The translations under genes and the position numbers were made by a program. Source: Chelatococcus composti (GTDB taxonomy: Bacteria > Pseudomonadota > Alphaproteobacteria > Rhizobiales > Beijerinckiaceae). Taken from it: DNA of 64,000 nucleotides. The stretch spans positions 124,001 to 188,000 of the forward strand of contig NZ_JACHEH010000006.1 of NCBI RefSeq assembly GCF_014201415.1, in the 5' to 3' direction. Shown in pieces: positions 29,686 to 39,066 of the stretch; within the stretch, counting starts at the first letter, position 1; every line of letters begins with the position of its first letter. The notes below the pieces were generated by a model. That model searched no databases, was not told where the DNA came from, and saw only the letters and a list, made by a program, of their open reading frames with translations.

Positions 29686-30471
29686 ATGTCCGATCTGAAC
29701 CGCAACACCTATGCCTACGGCACAGGTGTCGCCCGGGCCGGGACCGCAGAGCTCGACCAGGGTCTGCGGGCTTTCATGCTGGGCGTTTACAACCACATGG
29801 TGCTGGGCCTCGCCATCACCGGCCTCGCCGCCCTGGGCACCTTCATGCTCGCCGTGACGAACGACCCGTCGGCAGCCGAGGCGCAGCTGCGCGGCGGCAT
29901 GATGCTGACGCCGTTCGGCTACGCGCTCTTCGCCAGCCCGCTGAAGTGGGTGGTGATGCTGGCGCCGCTGGCGGCCGTGTTCTTCCTGAGTTTCCGCATC
30001 GCCAGCATGCAGCCGGGCGCGGCGCGGGCTCTCTTCCTCGTCTACGCGGCGCTCGTCGGCCTGTCGCTGTCGTCGATCTTCCTCGTCTACACGGGCGCAT
30101 CGATCGTGCGCGTGTTCTTCATCACGGCGGCGGCCTTCGGCGCGTTGAGCCTCTACGGCTACACGACGAGGAAGGACCTGACGGCGATGGGTTCCTTCCT
30201 GGTGATGGGCCTCTTCGGTCTCATCATCGCCATGCTGGTCAACCTCTTCCTGCAGTCCAGCGCCCTGCAGTTCGCCGTGTCGGTGGTGGGCGTGCTTATC
30301 TTCGCCGGTCTGACCGCCTGGGACACGCAGCGCATCAAGGAGATGTACTACGAGCTCGACGCTGGCGACGTCGCCGCGCGCAAGTCGATCCTCGGCGCGC
30401 TGATGCTCTATCTCGACTTCATCAACATGTTCGTCATGTTGCTGCAGCTCTTCGGCCAGTCGCGCGAGTAA
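29686..30471 (+). CDS. ybhL: Bax inhibitor-1/YccA-family membrane protein (YbhL-like)
   Basis: A 261-residue protein with about seven hydrophobic segments and a Gln/Asp-rich N-terminus (AELDQGLRAFMLGVYNHM). LQFAVSVVGVLIFAGLTAWDTQRIKEMYYELD is the BI-1 family signature near the C-terminus, including the conserved Asp of the pore in BsYetJ-type calcium leak channels. It is probably a monocistronic gene: it has its own candidate promoter and a clear terminator 22 bp after the stop. Confidence 0.93.
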   Translation: MSDLNRNTYAYGTGVARAGTAELDQGLRAFMLGVYNHMVLGLAITGLAALGTFMLAVTNDPSAAEAQLRGGMMLTPFGYALFASPLKWVVMLAPLAAVFFLSFRIASMQPGAARALFLVYAALVGLSLSSIFLVYTGASIVRVFFITAAAFGALSLYGYTTRKDLTAMGSFLVMGLFGLIIAMLVNLFLQSSALQFAVSVVGVLIFAGLTAWDTQRIKEMYYELDAGDVAARKSILGALMLYLDFINMFVMLLQLFGQSRE

Positions 30472-30492
30472 GCCCGGCAGCCTTGAGGAACG

Positions 30493-30524
30493 AAGCCCCG
30501 GCTCTCCACCGGGGCTTTACTTTT
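30493..30524 (+). terminator. Rho-independent terminator of the Bax-inhibitor-1 gene
   Basis: Stem AAGCCCCGG (30493-30501) and CCGGGGCTT (30509-30517), nine perfect pairs with a seven-base loop, followed by TAC and TTTT. Confidence 0.88.
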
Positions 30525-30547
30525 GCGCGCGCCGAAGAGGCGCTCTC

Positions 30548-30997
30548 TCAGCGCGCCACCAGTCGCACGGGCTTGTCGAGAACCTGCAACACGCGCGCGA
30601 GATCGTGGCCGCGCTTCAGGATGCGGCCCGACGCAGAGACGACGCTGTAGGCGCCCTGGCGGCGTGCCAGGCGCGGATCCTTCTCGATCCGGTAGAGCGG
30701 CACCTCGCTCGTGCGGCGGAAGACGGAGAAGACGGCCCTGTCCTTCATGAAGTCGAGCGCGTAGTCGCGCCACTCACCGAGCGCCACCATGCGCCCATAG
30801 ACATTGAGAATTTCCCTGAGCTCGCGGGCGTCGAAGGAGACGACATTGGCCCCGCGCGGCACGGGCGGGCTGCTCTGGTGGCCGTGGGCCTCGGACGGCT
30901 CCTCGCCCTTTCGCCGGGAGGGGAAGGGCACGATGGCCGCTCCGCCCCCGAGGCGAAAGCGATCGGAAGAGGGCTCGCTCGTCTCCGTTTCGCTCAT
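30548..30997 (-). CDS. DUF2794 family protein
   Basis: A 149-residue protein whose C-terminal half is the DUF2794 domain: SFDARELREILNVYGRMVA, EWRDYALDF, AVFSVFRRTSEVPLYRIEKDP, and LARVLQVLDKPVRLV. The N-terminal 55 residues are polar and variable. The family is confined to alphaproteobacteria and has no known function. ATG at 30997 is the natural start (MSETETSE); the longer reading is not conserved in character. It converges on the Bax-inhibitor-1 gene. Confidence 0.88.
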   Translation of the reverse strand: MSETETSEPSSDRFRLGGGAAIVPFPSRRKGEEPSEAHGHQSSPPVPRGANVVSFDARELREILNVYGRMVALGEWRDYALDFMKDRAVFSVFRRTSEVPLYRIEKDPRLARRQGAYSVVSASGRILKRGHDLARVLQVLDKPVRLVAR

Positions 30998-31209
30998 GGC
31001 CTCCGTCCGGCTTGGCGAAGGCGCAGCGCGCTGGCGGCCTCCGCATGCGTCATGATGCGACCGCAGCTCTGCGGGCGCAAGCCTCATCGCCACGGCTGGC
31101 CGGGCCGGAACGGGCGATCGAGACAAATCTGAAAGAAAAACCACAATTTGGCCGCATAGCGGTCAATGAGACGCCCCACTGCCGGGCGATAAATGCGACG
31201 TTGCCTCGA

Positions 31210-31336
31210 TGGTCCGGCGCTCGCTGTCCTGGATCTAGTCAGCCCCCCAGCCCCCCGGGGCGGACGAGACGCCGGACCACTCGGTTCCGTGTAAGAGTAA
31301 CTAGGGCCGGTGTCCCCGCACCGGCCCTATTTCTTT
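31210..31336 (+). ncRNA. Probable small RNA or structured leader ending in an intrinsic terminator
   Basis: TGGTCCGGC (31210-31218) can pair perfectly with GCCGGACCA (31271-31279), closing a domain of about 50 bases that contains a C-run (31242-31256) able to pair with the GGGGCGG at 31257-31263. A single-stranded linker (CTCGGTTCCGTGTAAGAGTAA) then leads to the terminator hairpin at 31302-31336. The layout (structured 5' domain, linker, terminator, no ORF) is typical of a trans-acting sRNA. The 5' end is a guess. I could not match it to 6S, SRP or RNase P RNA or to any riboswitch I know. Confidence 0.5.
31302..31336 (+). terminator. Strong rho-independent terminator within the intergenic gap
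   Basis: Stem TAGGGCCGGTG (31302-31312) pairs with CACCGGCCCTA (31319-31329), eleven perfect pairs with a TCCCCG loop, followed by TTTCTTT. It lies 175 bp upstream of the next ORF and downstream of no plus-strand gene, so it must end an untranslated RNA or act as an attenuator. Confidence 0.85.
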
Positions 31337-31511
31337 ACGCTTCCGGGGTGACGCCGCAGCTGAGGCAATTCGACGCGCCGGCCCTTCCCCGCATCCTTCT
31401 TGCGGCAATTGCCTGTGCAGCGACTTCCGGCGCCAGGCGGATGGCTCGTGAGGCTGCATTTGTCCCCGACATGATCTAAGGAAGATCAGCTTCGACTCTG
31501 TCGGGAGGACG

Positions 31512-34500
31512 ATGATGGAGCTCGCTGCGGCCGACCAACGGGCCGAACTGGTCAAAGCCATCGACGACGCGCTTGATTCGATGGGGGAGGTCCTGCCTCC
31601 CGGCTTCGTCGATCTCCTCATCGGGCGCGCTGCCCTCGAGGATCTCGCCGGCTACCCCGTCGCAAGCCTCGCTGCCCTTGCGGTCGCGTCCTACCGCCAC
31701 CTGACGGAGCCGCGCCCGGCGGGCCGCCACGACGTGCGCCTTATCGACCACGAGATCGAGCGCGACGGTCGCCGCCGCGACATCACCGTGGTCGAGGTCA
31801 TCAACGACAACATGCCGTTCCTTCTCGATTCGACGCTCGCCGAGATCGTCGATCAGGGATACGAGCCCTCTCTCGTCACCCATCCGATCCTCGCCGTCGA
31901 GCGGGCGGAAGACGGCACCTTCCTGCGCTTCGCCGGCGAGGCCGCGGCAGGAGCCCCGCGCGGCGCGCGGCGCGAGAGCCTCATCCACATCCACCTGCCG
32001 CGCATCGACGACGAGGCCGCGCGCCTCCGGCTTACCCAGGGGCTCGAGGCGGTCTATACGGACGTCGAGCGCGCGGTGCGCGACTGGAGCGCCATGCGCG
32101 GCCGTCTCGCCGGCGCCGCCGAGGCCTACAAGATCAACCCGCCGCCCCTGCCGGCCGAGGAAGTTGCGGAGGCGATCCGCTTCCTTGAGTGGATTGCAGC
32201 GGACAATTTCACCATCCTCGGCGTGCGCGAGTACCGCTTCGCCGGCGGCGACGCCCCGGGCTCTGCCCCGATCGAGGGCACCGGCCTTGGCATCCTGCGC
32301 GATCCGGACGTGCGCGTGCTGCGCCGCGGGCGCGAGCTCGTCGTCATGAGCCCCGAGATCACGGCCTTCCTCGCCCGACCCGTGGCGCTCATCATCACCA
32401 AGGCCAACGTCAAGAGCCGGGTGCATCGCCGGGCGCACCTTGACTACATCGGCGTCAAGCTGTTCTCGGAGGAGGGCGAACTCGCCGGCGAGCTGCGCAT
32501 CGTCGGGCTCTTTACCGCCAATGCCTACACCGGCTCCACGCGCGCCATCCCGTATCTGCGGCACAAGGTGGCGCAGGTCATCCAGCGCGCGGGCTTCGAC
32601 CCGGCGAGCTATTCCGGCCGCGCGCTCCTGCATGTGCTCGAGGACTATCCGCGCGACGAGCTCTTTCAGGTCGATATCGAGACGCTCTACCGCTTCTCGC
32701 TCGACATCCTGCACCTGACCGAGCGGCCGCGCGTGCGCGCACTCGCCCGGCTCGACGAGTTCGACCGCTTCGTCTCCGTCCTCGTCTTCATTCCCAAGGA
32801 CCGCTACGATACCTCCGTGCGCCGGCGCGTGGGCCAGTTCCTCGCCGAGATCTACCAGGGCCGCGTGTCGGCGGCCTATCCGAGTTATCCCGAAGGCCCG
32901 CTGGCGCGCACGCACTACATCATCGGCCGCGACGAGGGGAAGACGCCGGAGGTGAGCCGGGAGACCCTGGAGGCCGGCATCTCGAACATCGTGCGCACCT
33001 GGGCCGATGCCCTGCGCAGCGCACTGGAGGACAGCGTCGGCGGCTACAAGGCGCGCGTCGCGGCCCAGCGCTATGCGGATGCCTTCAGCGCGGCCTACCG
33101 CGAGGCCTTCTCCGGCGAGGCTGTGCTCAAGGACATCGCCATCCTCGAACGCCTGTCCGACCGGCGGCCGCGTGCCGTGGACCTCTACCGGCGCGAGGGC
33201 GACGGCGAGGAGCGGGCCAACCTCAAGGTCTTCGCCCGCGGCGCCGCCATGCCGCTGTCCGAGCGCGTGCCGATGCTGGAGCGCTTCGGTTTCCGCGTCG
33301 TCAACGAGCGCACCTATCGGGTGCAGCCGGAAGGTGAGCCCAAGAGTGCGCAGGTGTGGCTGCACGATATGGCGCTGGAGCGCAGCGCCGGCGGGCCCAT
33401 CGACATCGAGGCCCTGCGCCGTCCGCTGGAGGCGGCGCTCATGGCCGTCTTCCGCGATGCGGCCGAATCGGACGGCTTCAATGCCCTCGTGCTGGAAGCC
33501 GGTGCCAACTGGCGGGACGTGGCGATGCTGCGCGCCTTCGGCCGCTACATGCAGCAGATCGGCGTGCCCTACAACCAGGACTACATCGCCGCGGCGCTCA
33601 CCCGCCAGCCGCAGATCGCGCTCGCCCTCATCCGCCTGTTCTACGCCCGCTTCGACCCGCGCGACGACGATGCGACGCGCACCGAGCGCTGCGCCGCCGA
33701 GCGGGCCGCCATCGAGGAGATGCTGGCCGCCGTCTCGAGCCTTGACGACGACCGCATCCTGCGCCGCTTCGTTAACCTGATGGAAGCGGCCGTGCGTACC
33801 AACTTCTTCCAGCTCGGGCCGGACGGGCAGCCGCGCGACACCATCGCCTTCAAGTTCGAATGCGCGCGCGTCGACGGCCTGCCGCTGCCGCGCCCGCTCT
33901 ACGAGATCTTCGTCTACAGCCCGCGGGTGGAAGGTGTGCATCTGCGCTTCGGCAAGGTGGCGCGCGGCGGCCTGCGCTGGTCGGACCGGCCGCAGGACTT
34001 CCGCACCGAGGTGCTGGGTCTCGTCAAGGCGCAGCAGGTGAAGAACGCCGTCATCGTGCCCGTCGGCGCCAAGGGCGGCTTCGTGCCCAAGCGCCTGCCG
34101 CCGCCGACCGACCGGCAGGCGTGGCTGGCGGAAGGCACCGAGGCCTACAAGATCTTTGTCGGCACCCTGCTCGACCTCACCGACAACCTCGACGGCGAGA
34201 CCGTCGTGCCCCCGGCAGACACGGTGCGCCACGACGGTGACGACCCCTATCTCGTCGTTGCCGCGGACAAGGGCACGGCCACCTTCTCCGACATCGCCAA
34301 CAGCCTCTCGGAAGCGCACGGCCACTGGCTGGGCGACGCCTTCGCCTCCGGCGGCAGCAACGGCTACGACCACAAGGGCATGGGCATCACCGCCCGCGGT
34401 GCCTGGGAGGCGGTCAAGCGCCACTTCCGCGAGATGGACATCGACATCCAGCGCGAGCCGGTGCGGGTTGTCGGCGTCGGCGACATGTCGGGCGACGTCT

Positions 34501-36347
34501 TCGGCAACGGCATGCTGCTGTCGAAGGCCATCAAGCTCGTCGCTGCCTTCGACCACCGCGACATCTTCATCGACCCTGATCCCGATCCGCAGTCCTCCTG
34601 GGCCGAGCGCAAGCGACTGTTCGAGCTGCCACGCTCGAGCTGGCAGGACTATGACAGGAGCCTGATCTCGCAGGGCGGCGGCGTCTTCTCCCGCTCGCTC
34701 AAGGCCATCCCGCTCTCGCCGCAGATGCGCGCGCTCCTCGACCTTGACAAGGAGACAGCAACGCCGAGCGAGGTGATGAACGCCATTCTCAAGGCCAACG
34801 TCGACCTGCTCTGGTTCGGCGGCATCGGCACCTACGTGCGGGCGCAGGACGAGGACAACGAGGACGTGGGCGACCGTGCCAACGATGCCATCCGCATCAC
34901 CGGCGCCGAGATCCGCGCCCGCGTGGTCGGCGAGGGCGCCAATCTCGGCTGCACCCAGCGCGGGCGTATCGAGGCGGCGCGGCGCGGCGTGCGGATCAAT
35001 ACCGACGCCATCGACAACTCCGCCGGCGTCAACACGTCCGACGTCGAGGTCAACATCAAGATTGCCCTCAGCCAGCCGGAGCGTGACGGCCGCCTGACGC
35101 GCGAGGAGCGCAACGCCCTGCTGGCCGCGATGACCGACGACGTCGCAGCGCTCGTGCTGCGCAACAACTATCTGCAGACGCTCGCCCTCTCGCTGGCCGA
35201 ACGGCACGGGGCGAACGAGATCGGCTTCGCCCGCCGCCTGATGCAGGTGCTCGAGCAGCAGGGCCGGCTCGACAGAACGGTGGAGAACCTGCCGGACGAT
35301 GCGACGCTCGCCGAGCGCGAGCAGCGCGGCGAGGGCCTGACGCGGCCGGAACTTGCCGTGCTCCTCGCCTATGCCAAGCTCGCCCTGCACGACGCGCTGC
35401 TCGAAAGCACCGTGCCGGACGAGCCCTATCTCGCCCAGGAGCTTGCCCGCTACATGCCGGCACCGGTGCGCGAGCGCTTCCCCGACGCGGTGGAAGGCCA
35501 CCGCCTGCGGCGCGAGATCATCGCCACGCAGCTCGCCAACGCCATCGTCAACCGCGGCGGGCCGACCATCGTCACCAAGCTTGCCGACCAGACGGGCGCT
35601 GACGCACCGGCGATCGCCATGGCCTATGCAGCAACGCGTGATGCCTTCGGGCTCACCGAGCTCAACGCCGCCATCGACGCGCTGGACGGCAAGATCAGCG
35701 GCGCGCTGCAGCTGGGGCTCTACGGCGAGCTGCAGGATCTCCTGCTCGACCAGCTCGCCTGGTTCATCCGCAACGTCAACCTCGCCGGCGGGGATCTCGA
35801 GGCGGTCGTCGCGCGCTACCGCGACGGGCTTGCGGAGATCGCGGCCCATCTCGACACGATCCTGCCGCCCGCGGCGCGCGAGAGTCTCGCAGAGCGCGCC
35901 CGCACGCTCGTGTCCCAGGGGGTGCCGGAAGAGCTGGCAGAGCGTCTTGCCGCCCTGCCAGTGCTGGCGGAAGGCCCGGATATTGTGCGGGTGGCCACAC
36001 TCGCCGGCCGACCGGTGCGCGACGTGGCCGCCACCCATTTCGCGGTGGAGGGCCTTTTCCGGCTCGGTGCCCTCGCCGCGCAGGGGCGGCAGATCAAGGT
36101 GGCCGACTACTACGACCGCCTCGCGCTCGACCGGGCCATCGACGGTCTGTCCGATGCCCACCGCCGCCTGACGGCGGAGATCGTCGCCGATGGTGCCGGT
36201 CCCCAGGCCGTGGAGGCCTGGGCGGAGCGTCGCGGCAGCGAGGTCACGCGCATCCGCACCACCGTCGAGACGATCGTCGCCTCCGGTCTGACCCTGTCGA
36301 AGCTGACAGTGGCAGCCAGCCTGCTCGGTGATCTTGCCCGTGGCTGA
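31512..36347 (+). CDS. gdhZ: NAD-specific glutamate dehydrogenase, large (180-kDa) type
   Basis: A 1,611-residue member of the bacterial L-GDH group that deaminates glutamate to 2-oxoglutarate with NAD+. The long N-terminal half (about 1-700) contains the ACT-like regulatory region; the catalytic block is near 810-1060 with RGGLRWSDRPQDFRTEVLGLVKAQQ (substrate Lys region), VGAKGGFV, and GVGDMSGDVFGNGML for NAD binding. The C-terminal helical domain completes the usual length. GGGAGGACG precedes ATG 31512; a second ATG follows directly. Its last codons overlap the bluB start. Confidence 0.96.
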   Translation: MMELAAADQRAELVKAIDDALDSMGEVLPPGFVDLLIGRAALEDLAGYPVASLAALAVASYRHLTEPRPAGRHDVRLIDHEIERDGRRRDITVVEVINDNMPFLLDSTLAEIVDQGYEPSLVTHPILAVERAEDGTFLRFAGEAAAGAPRGARRESLIHIHLPRIDDEAARLRLTQGLEAVYTDVERAVRDWSAMRGRLAGAAEAYKINPPPLPAEEVAEAIRFLEWIAADNFTILGVREYRFAGGDAPGSAPIEGTGLGILRDPDVRVLRRGRELVVMSPEITAFLARPVALIITKANVKSRVHRRAHLDYIGVKLFSEEGELAGELRIVGLFTANAYTGSTRAIPYLRHKVAQVIQRAGFDPASYSGRALLHVLEDYPRDELFQVDIETLYRFSLDILHLTERPRVRALARLDEFDRFVSVLVFIPKDRYDTSVRRRVGQFLAEIYQGRVSAAYPSYPEGPLARTHYIIGRDEGKTPEVSRETLEAGISNIVRTWADALRSALEDSVGGYKARVAAQRYADAFSAAYREAFSGEAVLKDIAILERLSDRRPRAVDLYRREGDGEERANLKVFARGAAMPLSERVPMLERFGFRVVNERTYRVQPEGEPKSAQVWLHDMALERSAGGPIDIEALRRPLEAALMAVFRDAAESDGFNALVLEAGANWRDVAMLRAFGRYMQQIGVPYNQDYIAAALTRQPQIALALIRLFYARFDPRDDDATRTERCAAERAAIEEMLAAVSSLDDDRILRRFVNLMEAAVRTNFFQLGPDGQPRDTIAFKFECARVDGLPLPRPLYEIFVYSPRVEGVHLRFGKVARGGLRWSDRPQDFRTEVLGLVKAQQVKNAVIVPVGAKGGFVPKRLPPPTDRQAWLAEGTEAYKIFVGTLLDLTDNLDGETVVPPADTVRHDGDDPYLVVAADKGTATFSDIANSLSEAHGHWLGDAFASGGSNGYDHKGMGITARGAWEAVKRHFREMDIDIQREPVRVVGVGDMSGDVFGNGMLLSKAIKLVAAFDHRDIFIDPDPDPQSSWAERKRLFELPRSSWQDYDRSLISQGGGVFSRSLKAIPLSPQMRALLDLDKETATPSEVMNAILKANVDLLWFGGIGTYVRAQDEDNEDVGDRANDAIRITGAEIRARVVGEGANLGCTQRGRIEAARRGVRINTDAIDNSAGVNTSDVEVNIKIALSQPERDGRLTREERNALLAAMTDDVAALVLRNNYLQTLALSLAERHGANEIGFARRLMQVLEQQGRLDRTVENLPDDATLAEREQRGEGLTRPELAVLLAYAKLALHDALLESTVPDEPYLAQELARYMPAPVRERFPDAVEGHRLRREIIATQLANAIVNRGGPTIVTKLADQTGADAPAIAMAYAATRDAFGLTELNAAIDALDGKISGALQLGLYGELQDLLLDQLAWFIRNVNLAGGDLEAVVARYRDGLAEIAAHLDTILPPAARESLAERARTLVSQGVPEELAERLAALPVLAEGPDIVRVATLAGRPVRDVAATHFAVEGLFRLGALAAQGRQIKVADYYDRLALDRAIDGLSDAHRRLTAEIVADGAGPQAVEAWAERRGSEVTRIRTTVETIVASGLTLSKLTVAASLLGDLARG

Positions 36348-37008
36348 AACGGCTCACAGCACCGGCGGCCCCGTGCCGCCGGTGTTCAACGCGGCCTTTC
36401 GCACCCGCCTGGCAGAGCTTATCGCCTGGCGGCGAGATGTGCGTCGCTTCCTGCGCAATCCGGTCGACAGACAGGTGATCCTCGACCTGCTCGCGCTCGC
36501 TGCAAAGGCTCCGTCCGTCGGCAACGCGCAGCCCTGGCGCTTCGTGCTTGTCGACGACCCGACCCGGCGGGCAGCCGTGCGCGCCAATTTCGAGCGCTGC
36601 AACACCGAGGCGCTGCGCGCCTACGCGGGCGAGCGGGCGCAGCTCTATGCCCGGCTGAAGCTGGAGGGCCTCTCCGAGGCGCCGGTGCACATCGCAGCCT
36701 TCTGTGACGAGGAGGCGGACACCGGCCACGGTCTCGGCCGGCGCACCATGCCGGAGACGCTGCGCTATTCGGTCGTCACGGCCATCCACACCTTCTGGCT
36801 CGCGGCACGGGCGGCGGGGCTCGGCGTCGGCTGGATCTCCATCCTCGATCCCACTGCCCTGACGGCGGCGCTCGACGTGCCGGCCGGCTGGCGCTTCATC
36901 GGCTATCTGTGCGTCGGCTATCCTTGCGAGGAGCACCTCGACCCCGAGCTCGTGCGTCACGGCTGGCAGGACCGGCTGGCGCCCGACCGCATCATCCTGG
37001 AGCGCTGA
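36328..37008 (+). CDS. bluB: 5,6-dimethylbenzimidazole synthase BluB
   Basis: Flavin-destroying enzyme that makes the lower ligand of vitamin B12. The 226-residue reading has the nitroreductase-like core with IAWRRDVRRFL, AAKAPSVGNAQPWRFVL and GLGVGWISIL, the BluB-specific features. Two GTG codons (36328 and 36340) can start it; both overlap the upstream dehydrogenase gene, and 36340 lies eight bases from its stop region. No cobalamin genes flank it. The stop shares one base with the next start (TGATG). Confidence 0.9.
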   Translation: MILPVAETAHSTGGPVPPVFNAAFRTRLAELIAWRRDVRRFLRNPVDRQVILDLLALAAKAPSVGNAQPWRFVLVDDPTRRAAVRANFERCNTEALRAYAGERAQLYARLKLEGLSEAPVHIAAFCDEEADTGHGLGRRTMPETLRYSVVTAIHTFWLAARAAGLGVGWISILDPTALTAALDVPAGWRFIGYLCVGYPCEEHLDPELVRHGWQDRLAPDRIILER

Positions 37009-38414
37009 TGACAGCCGTGACGACCGAAGCATCGCCCGAGGCGGGCATCGCCGGGAGCTATCCGCCCCGGCGAGCCGTCGTCGCCTGGCTCTTCTTCGAC
37101 TGGGCGTGCCAGCCCTTCTTCACGCTGATCACGACCTTCGTCTTCGCGCCCTTCTTCGCGGCACGTCTCACCGCCAGCCCGGCCGAGGGGCAGGCGCTGT
37201 GGGGCTATGCGACGGGGCTCGCCGGCCTCGTCATCGCGGTTGCCTCCCCCGTGCTCGGGGCGATTGCCGATGCGAGCGGGCCGAAGAAGCCCTGGATCGC
37301 CTGCTTCGGCGCCGCCATGGCGCTCGCCAGCGCTGCCCTGTGGTGGGCCGTGCCCGGCGCATCCTTCGCCGTTCCGCTCGCCCTCGTCGCCTTCGCCATC
37401 GGCACCATCGGGGCGGAGTTCGCCACGGTCTTCAACAATTCCATGATGCCGCGCCTCGTGCCGCCGGAGCGGCTCGGGCGCCTGTCGGGAACCGGCTGGG
37501 CCACCGGCTATGTCGGCGGCCTCATCTCGCTCGTGATCACGCTCGGCTTCCTCTCCGCGAGCCCGGAGACGGGCCGCACGCTCATGGGCTTTGTCCCCCT
37601 TTTCGGCCTTGACGCCGCCACCTCCGCCGGCGACCGGGCGGCGGGGCCCCTGACGGGGCTGTGGTTCCTTGTCTTCGTCATGCCCATGTTCCTGCTGACG
37701 CCGGACGTGCCGGCGACGGGCGCCTCGCTGCGCGAGGCGGCCGGGCGGGGCGTGCGCACCCTCCTCGGCACGATCGCCCATGCGCGGCGGCACGGCCCGG
37801 TGATGCGCTTTCTTCTCGCCAACATGGTCTACCAGGACGGGCTCGTGGCGCTCTTTGCCTTCGGCGGCATCTATGCAGCCGGCGTTTTCGGCTGGGGCAC
37901 CATCGAGATCGGCGTCTTCGGCATCCTGCTCACCATCACCGGCACCATCGGCGCCTTCGTCGGCGGGCGGCTCGACGACGCCGTCGGCTCCAAGCCCGTC
38001 ATCCTCGGCGCCCTCGGCATCCTCATCGCCTGCTGCATCGGCATCCTGTCCCTGTCGAGCGACCGCATCCTCTTCGTCGTGCCGGTGGAGCCGCCGCAGC
38101 CCGGCGACGGGCTCTACGCCAGCCTGCCGGAGCAGGTCTATCTCGGCCTCGGGCTGCTCATCGGCCTCGTCGCAGGCCCGATGCAGGCGGCCTCGCGCAG
38201 CCTTCTCGTGCGCCTGGCGCCTGAGGGCCGCGCCGGCGAGTTCTTCGGCCTCTTCGCGCTGTCCGGCAAGGTCACGTCCTTCCTCGCGCCGACCATGGTG
38301 GCCATCGCCACGCAGGCAAGCGGCACCCAGACGGCGGGGCTTGCCGTGCTCGTCCTCTTCTTCGGCACGGGTGCCGCGATCCTCGCCGGGGTCCGCACGC
38401 GACCCGCTTCGTAA
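37008..38414 (+). CDS. MFS transporter of the UMF1 (Atg22-like) family
   Basis: A 468-residue transporter with about twelve hydrophobic segments. WLFFDWACQPFFTLITTFVFAPFF is the N-terminal UMF1/Atg22-like signature (FDWANSAF-type), and PMQAASRSLLVRLAPEGRAGEFFGLFALSGK the conserved region between helices 10 and 11. Substrate unknown; amino-acid efflux is the role of the fungal relative. The start overlaps the bluB stop by one base, making it the third gene of a compact run. Confidence 0.9.
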   Translation: MTAVTTEASPEAGIAGSYPPRRAVVAWLFFDWACQPFFTLITTFVFAPFFAARLTASPAEGQALWGYATGLAGLVIAVASPVLGAIADASGPKKPWIACFGAAMALASAALWWAVPGASFAVPLALVAFAIGTIGAEFATVFNNSMMPRLVPPERLGRLSGTGWATGYVGGLISLVITLGFLSASPETGRTLMGFVPLFGLDAATSAGDRAAGPLTGLWFLVFVMPMFLLTPDVPATGASLREAAGRGVRTLLGTIAHARRHGPVMRFLLANMVYQDGLVALFAFGGIYAAGVFGWGTIEIGVFGILLTITGTIGAFVGGRLDDAVGSKPVILGALGILIACCIGILSLSSDRILFVVPVEPPQPGDGLYASLPEQVYLGLGLLIGLVAGPMQAASRSLLVRLAPEGRAGEFFGLFALSGKVTSFLAPTMVAIATQASGTQTAGLAVLVLFFGTGAAILAGVRTRPAS

Positions 38415-38534
38415 CCGGCCGTTCACCCTCGCCACCGAAAGGGCGGACGGCCACCGCCCCTTGCAAGGAGCCATTCACCGGGCCGACTGTTCAATCGCCG
38501 CCAACGTTCGCAACAGACGAACAGGGTGGCGACG

Positions 38535-39035
38535 ATGAAGACTGGCCTTGCCGCAGGCGTGGCCTCGCTGGCGCTCGCCCTTCTGGCGGCGCCGGCCGAG
38601 AGCCGAGAGATCGTTTCCTTCCCCGGCTATGCGCCGGGAACGGTGGTGGTACGCACCAAGGAGCGCCGGCTCTACTTTGTCGCCGGCGAGGGCGTGGCAC
38701 TGCGCTATCCCGTCGCCGTCGGCAAGCCGGGCAAGCAGTGGCACGGCATCACCCACATCGACGGCAAGTACGTGCGGCCGGCCTGGTCTCCGCCAGCCGA
38801 GGTCAAGCGCGACAACCCCCACCTGCCGGATGTCATTCCCGGGGGTGTGCCGGAGAACCCGATGGGCGAGCGGGCCCTGACCCTGGCCCTCGACGAATAT
38901 GCCATTCACGGCACCAACCGGCCCGACTCCATCGGCCGCTTCGCCTCCTATGGCTGCATCCGCATGCACAACGCCGACGTCATCAACCTTTTCGAGCGCG
39001 TGCGCGTGGGCACGCCGGTGGTCGTTGTGCCCTGA
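38535..39035 (+). CDS. L,D-transpeptidase (YkuD family), secreted
   Basis: A 166-residue protein with signal peptide (about 1-23) and a YkuD catalytic domain. The motif HGTNRPDSIGRFASYGCIRMHN places His125 and nucleophile Cys141. It would cross-link peptidoglycan stem peptides (3-3 links) or attach lipoproteins. ATG 38535 is preceded by AGGGTGG at five bases; GTG at 38526 is less likely. Confidence 0.93.
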   Translation: MKTGLAAGVASLALALLAAPAESREIVSFPGYAPGTVVVRTKERRLYFVAGEGVALRYPVAVGKPGKQWHGITHIDGKYVRPAWSPPAEVKRDNPHLPDVIPGGVPENPMGERALTLALDEYAIHGTNRPDSIGRFASYGCIRMHNADVINLFERVRVGTPVVVVP

Positions 39036-39066
39036 GCGGCCCGCCCCGGACGGGCGCCCGCACGGC

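Larger units (their letters stand above)
30998..31511. other. 514-bp gap between DUF2794 and the NAD-glutamate dehydrogenase gene
   Basis: No convincing coding region is visible on either strand. The left part must hold the DUF2794 promoter. The centre (about 31210-31336) holds a probable small RNA ending in a strong terminator on the plus strand. The right part (31337-31511) holds the promoter and ribosome-binding site (GGGAGGACG) of the dehydrogenase gene. Confidence 0.6.

Noticed and set aside
31476-36161. 1,561-residue minus-strand open reading frame
   Set aside because: It is the antisense shadow of the NAD-glutamate dehydrogenase gene; the plus-strand protein has full-length recognised motifs and a ribosome-binding site.
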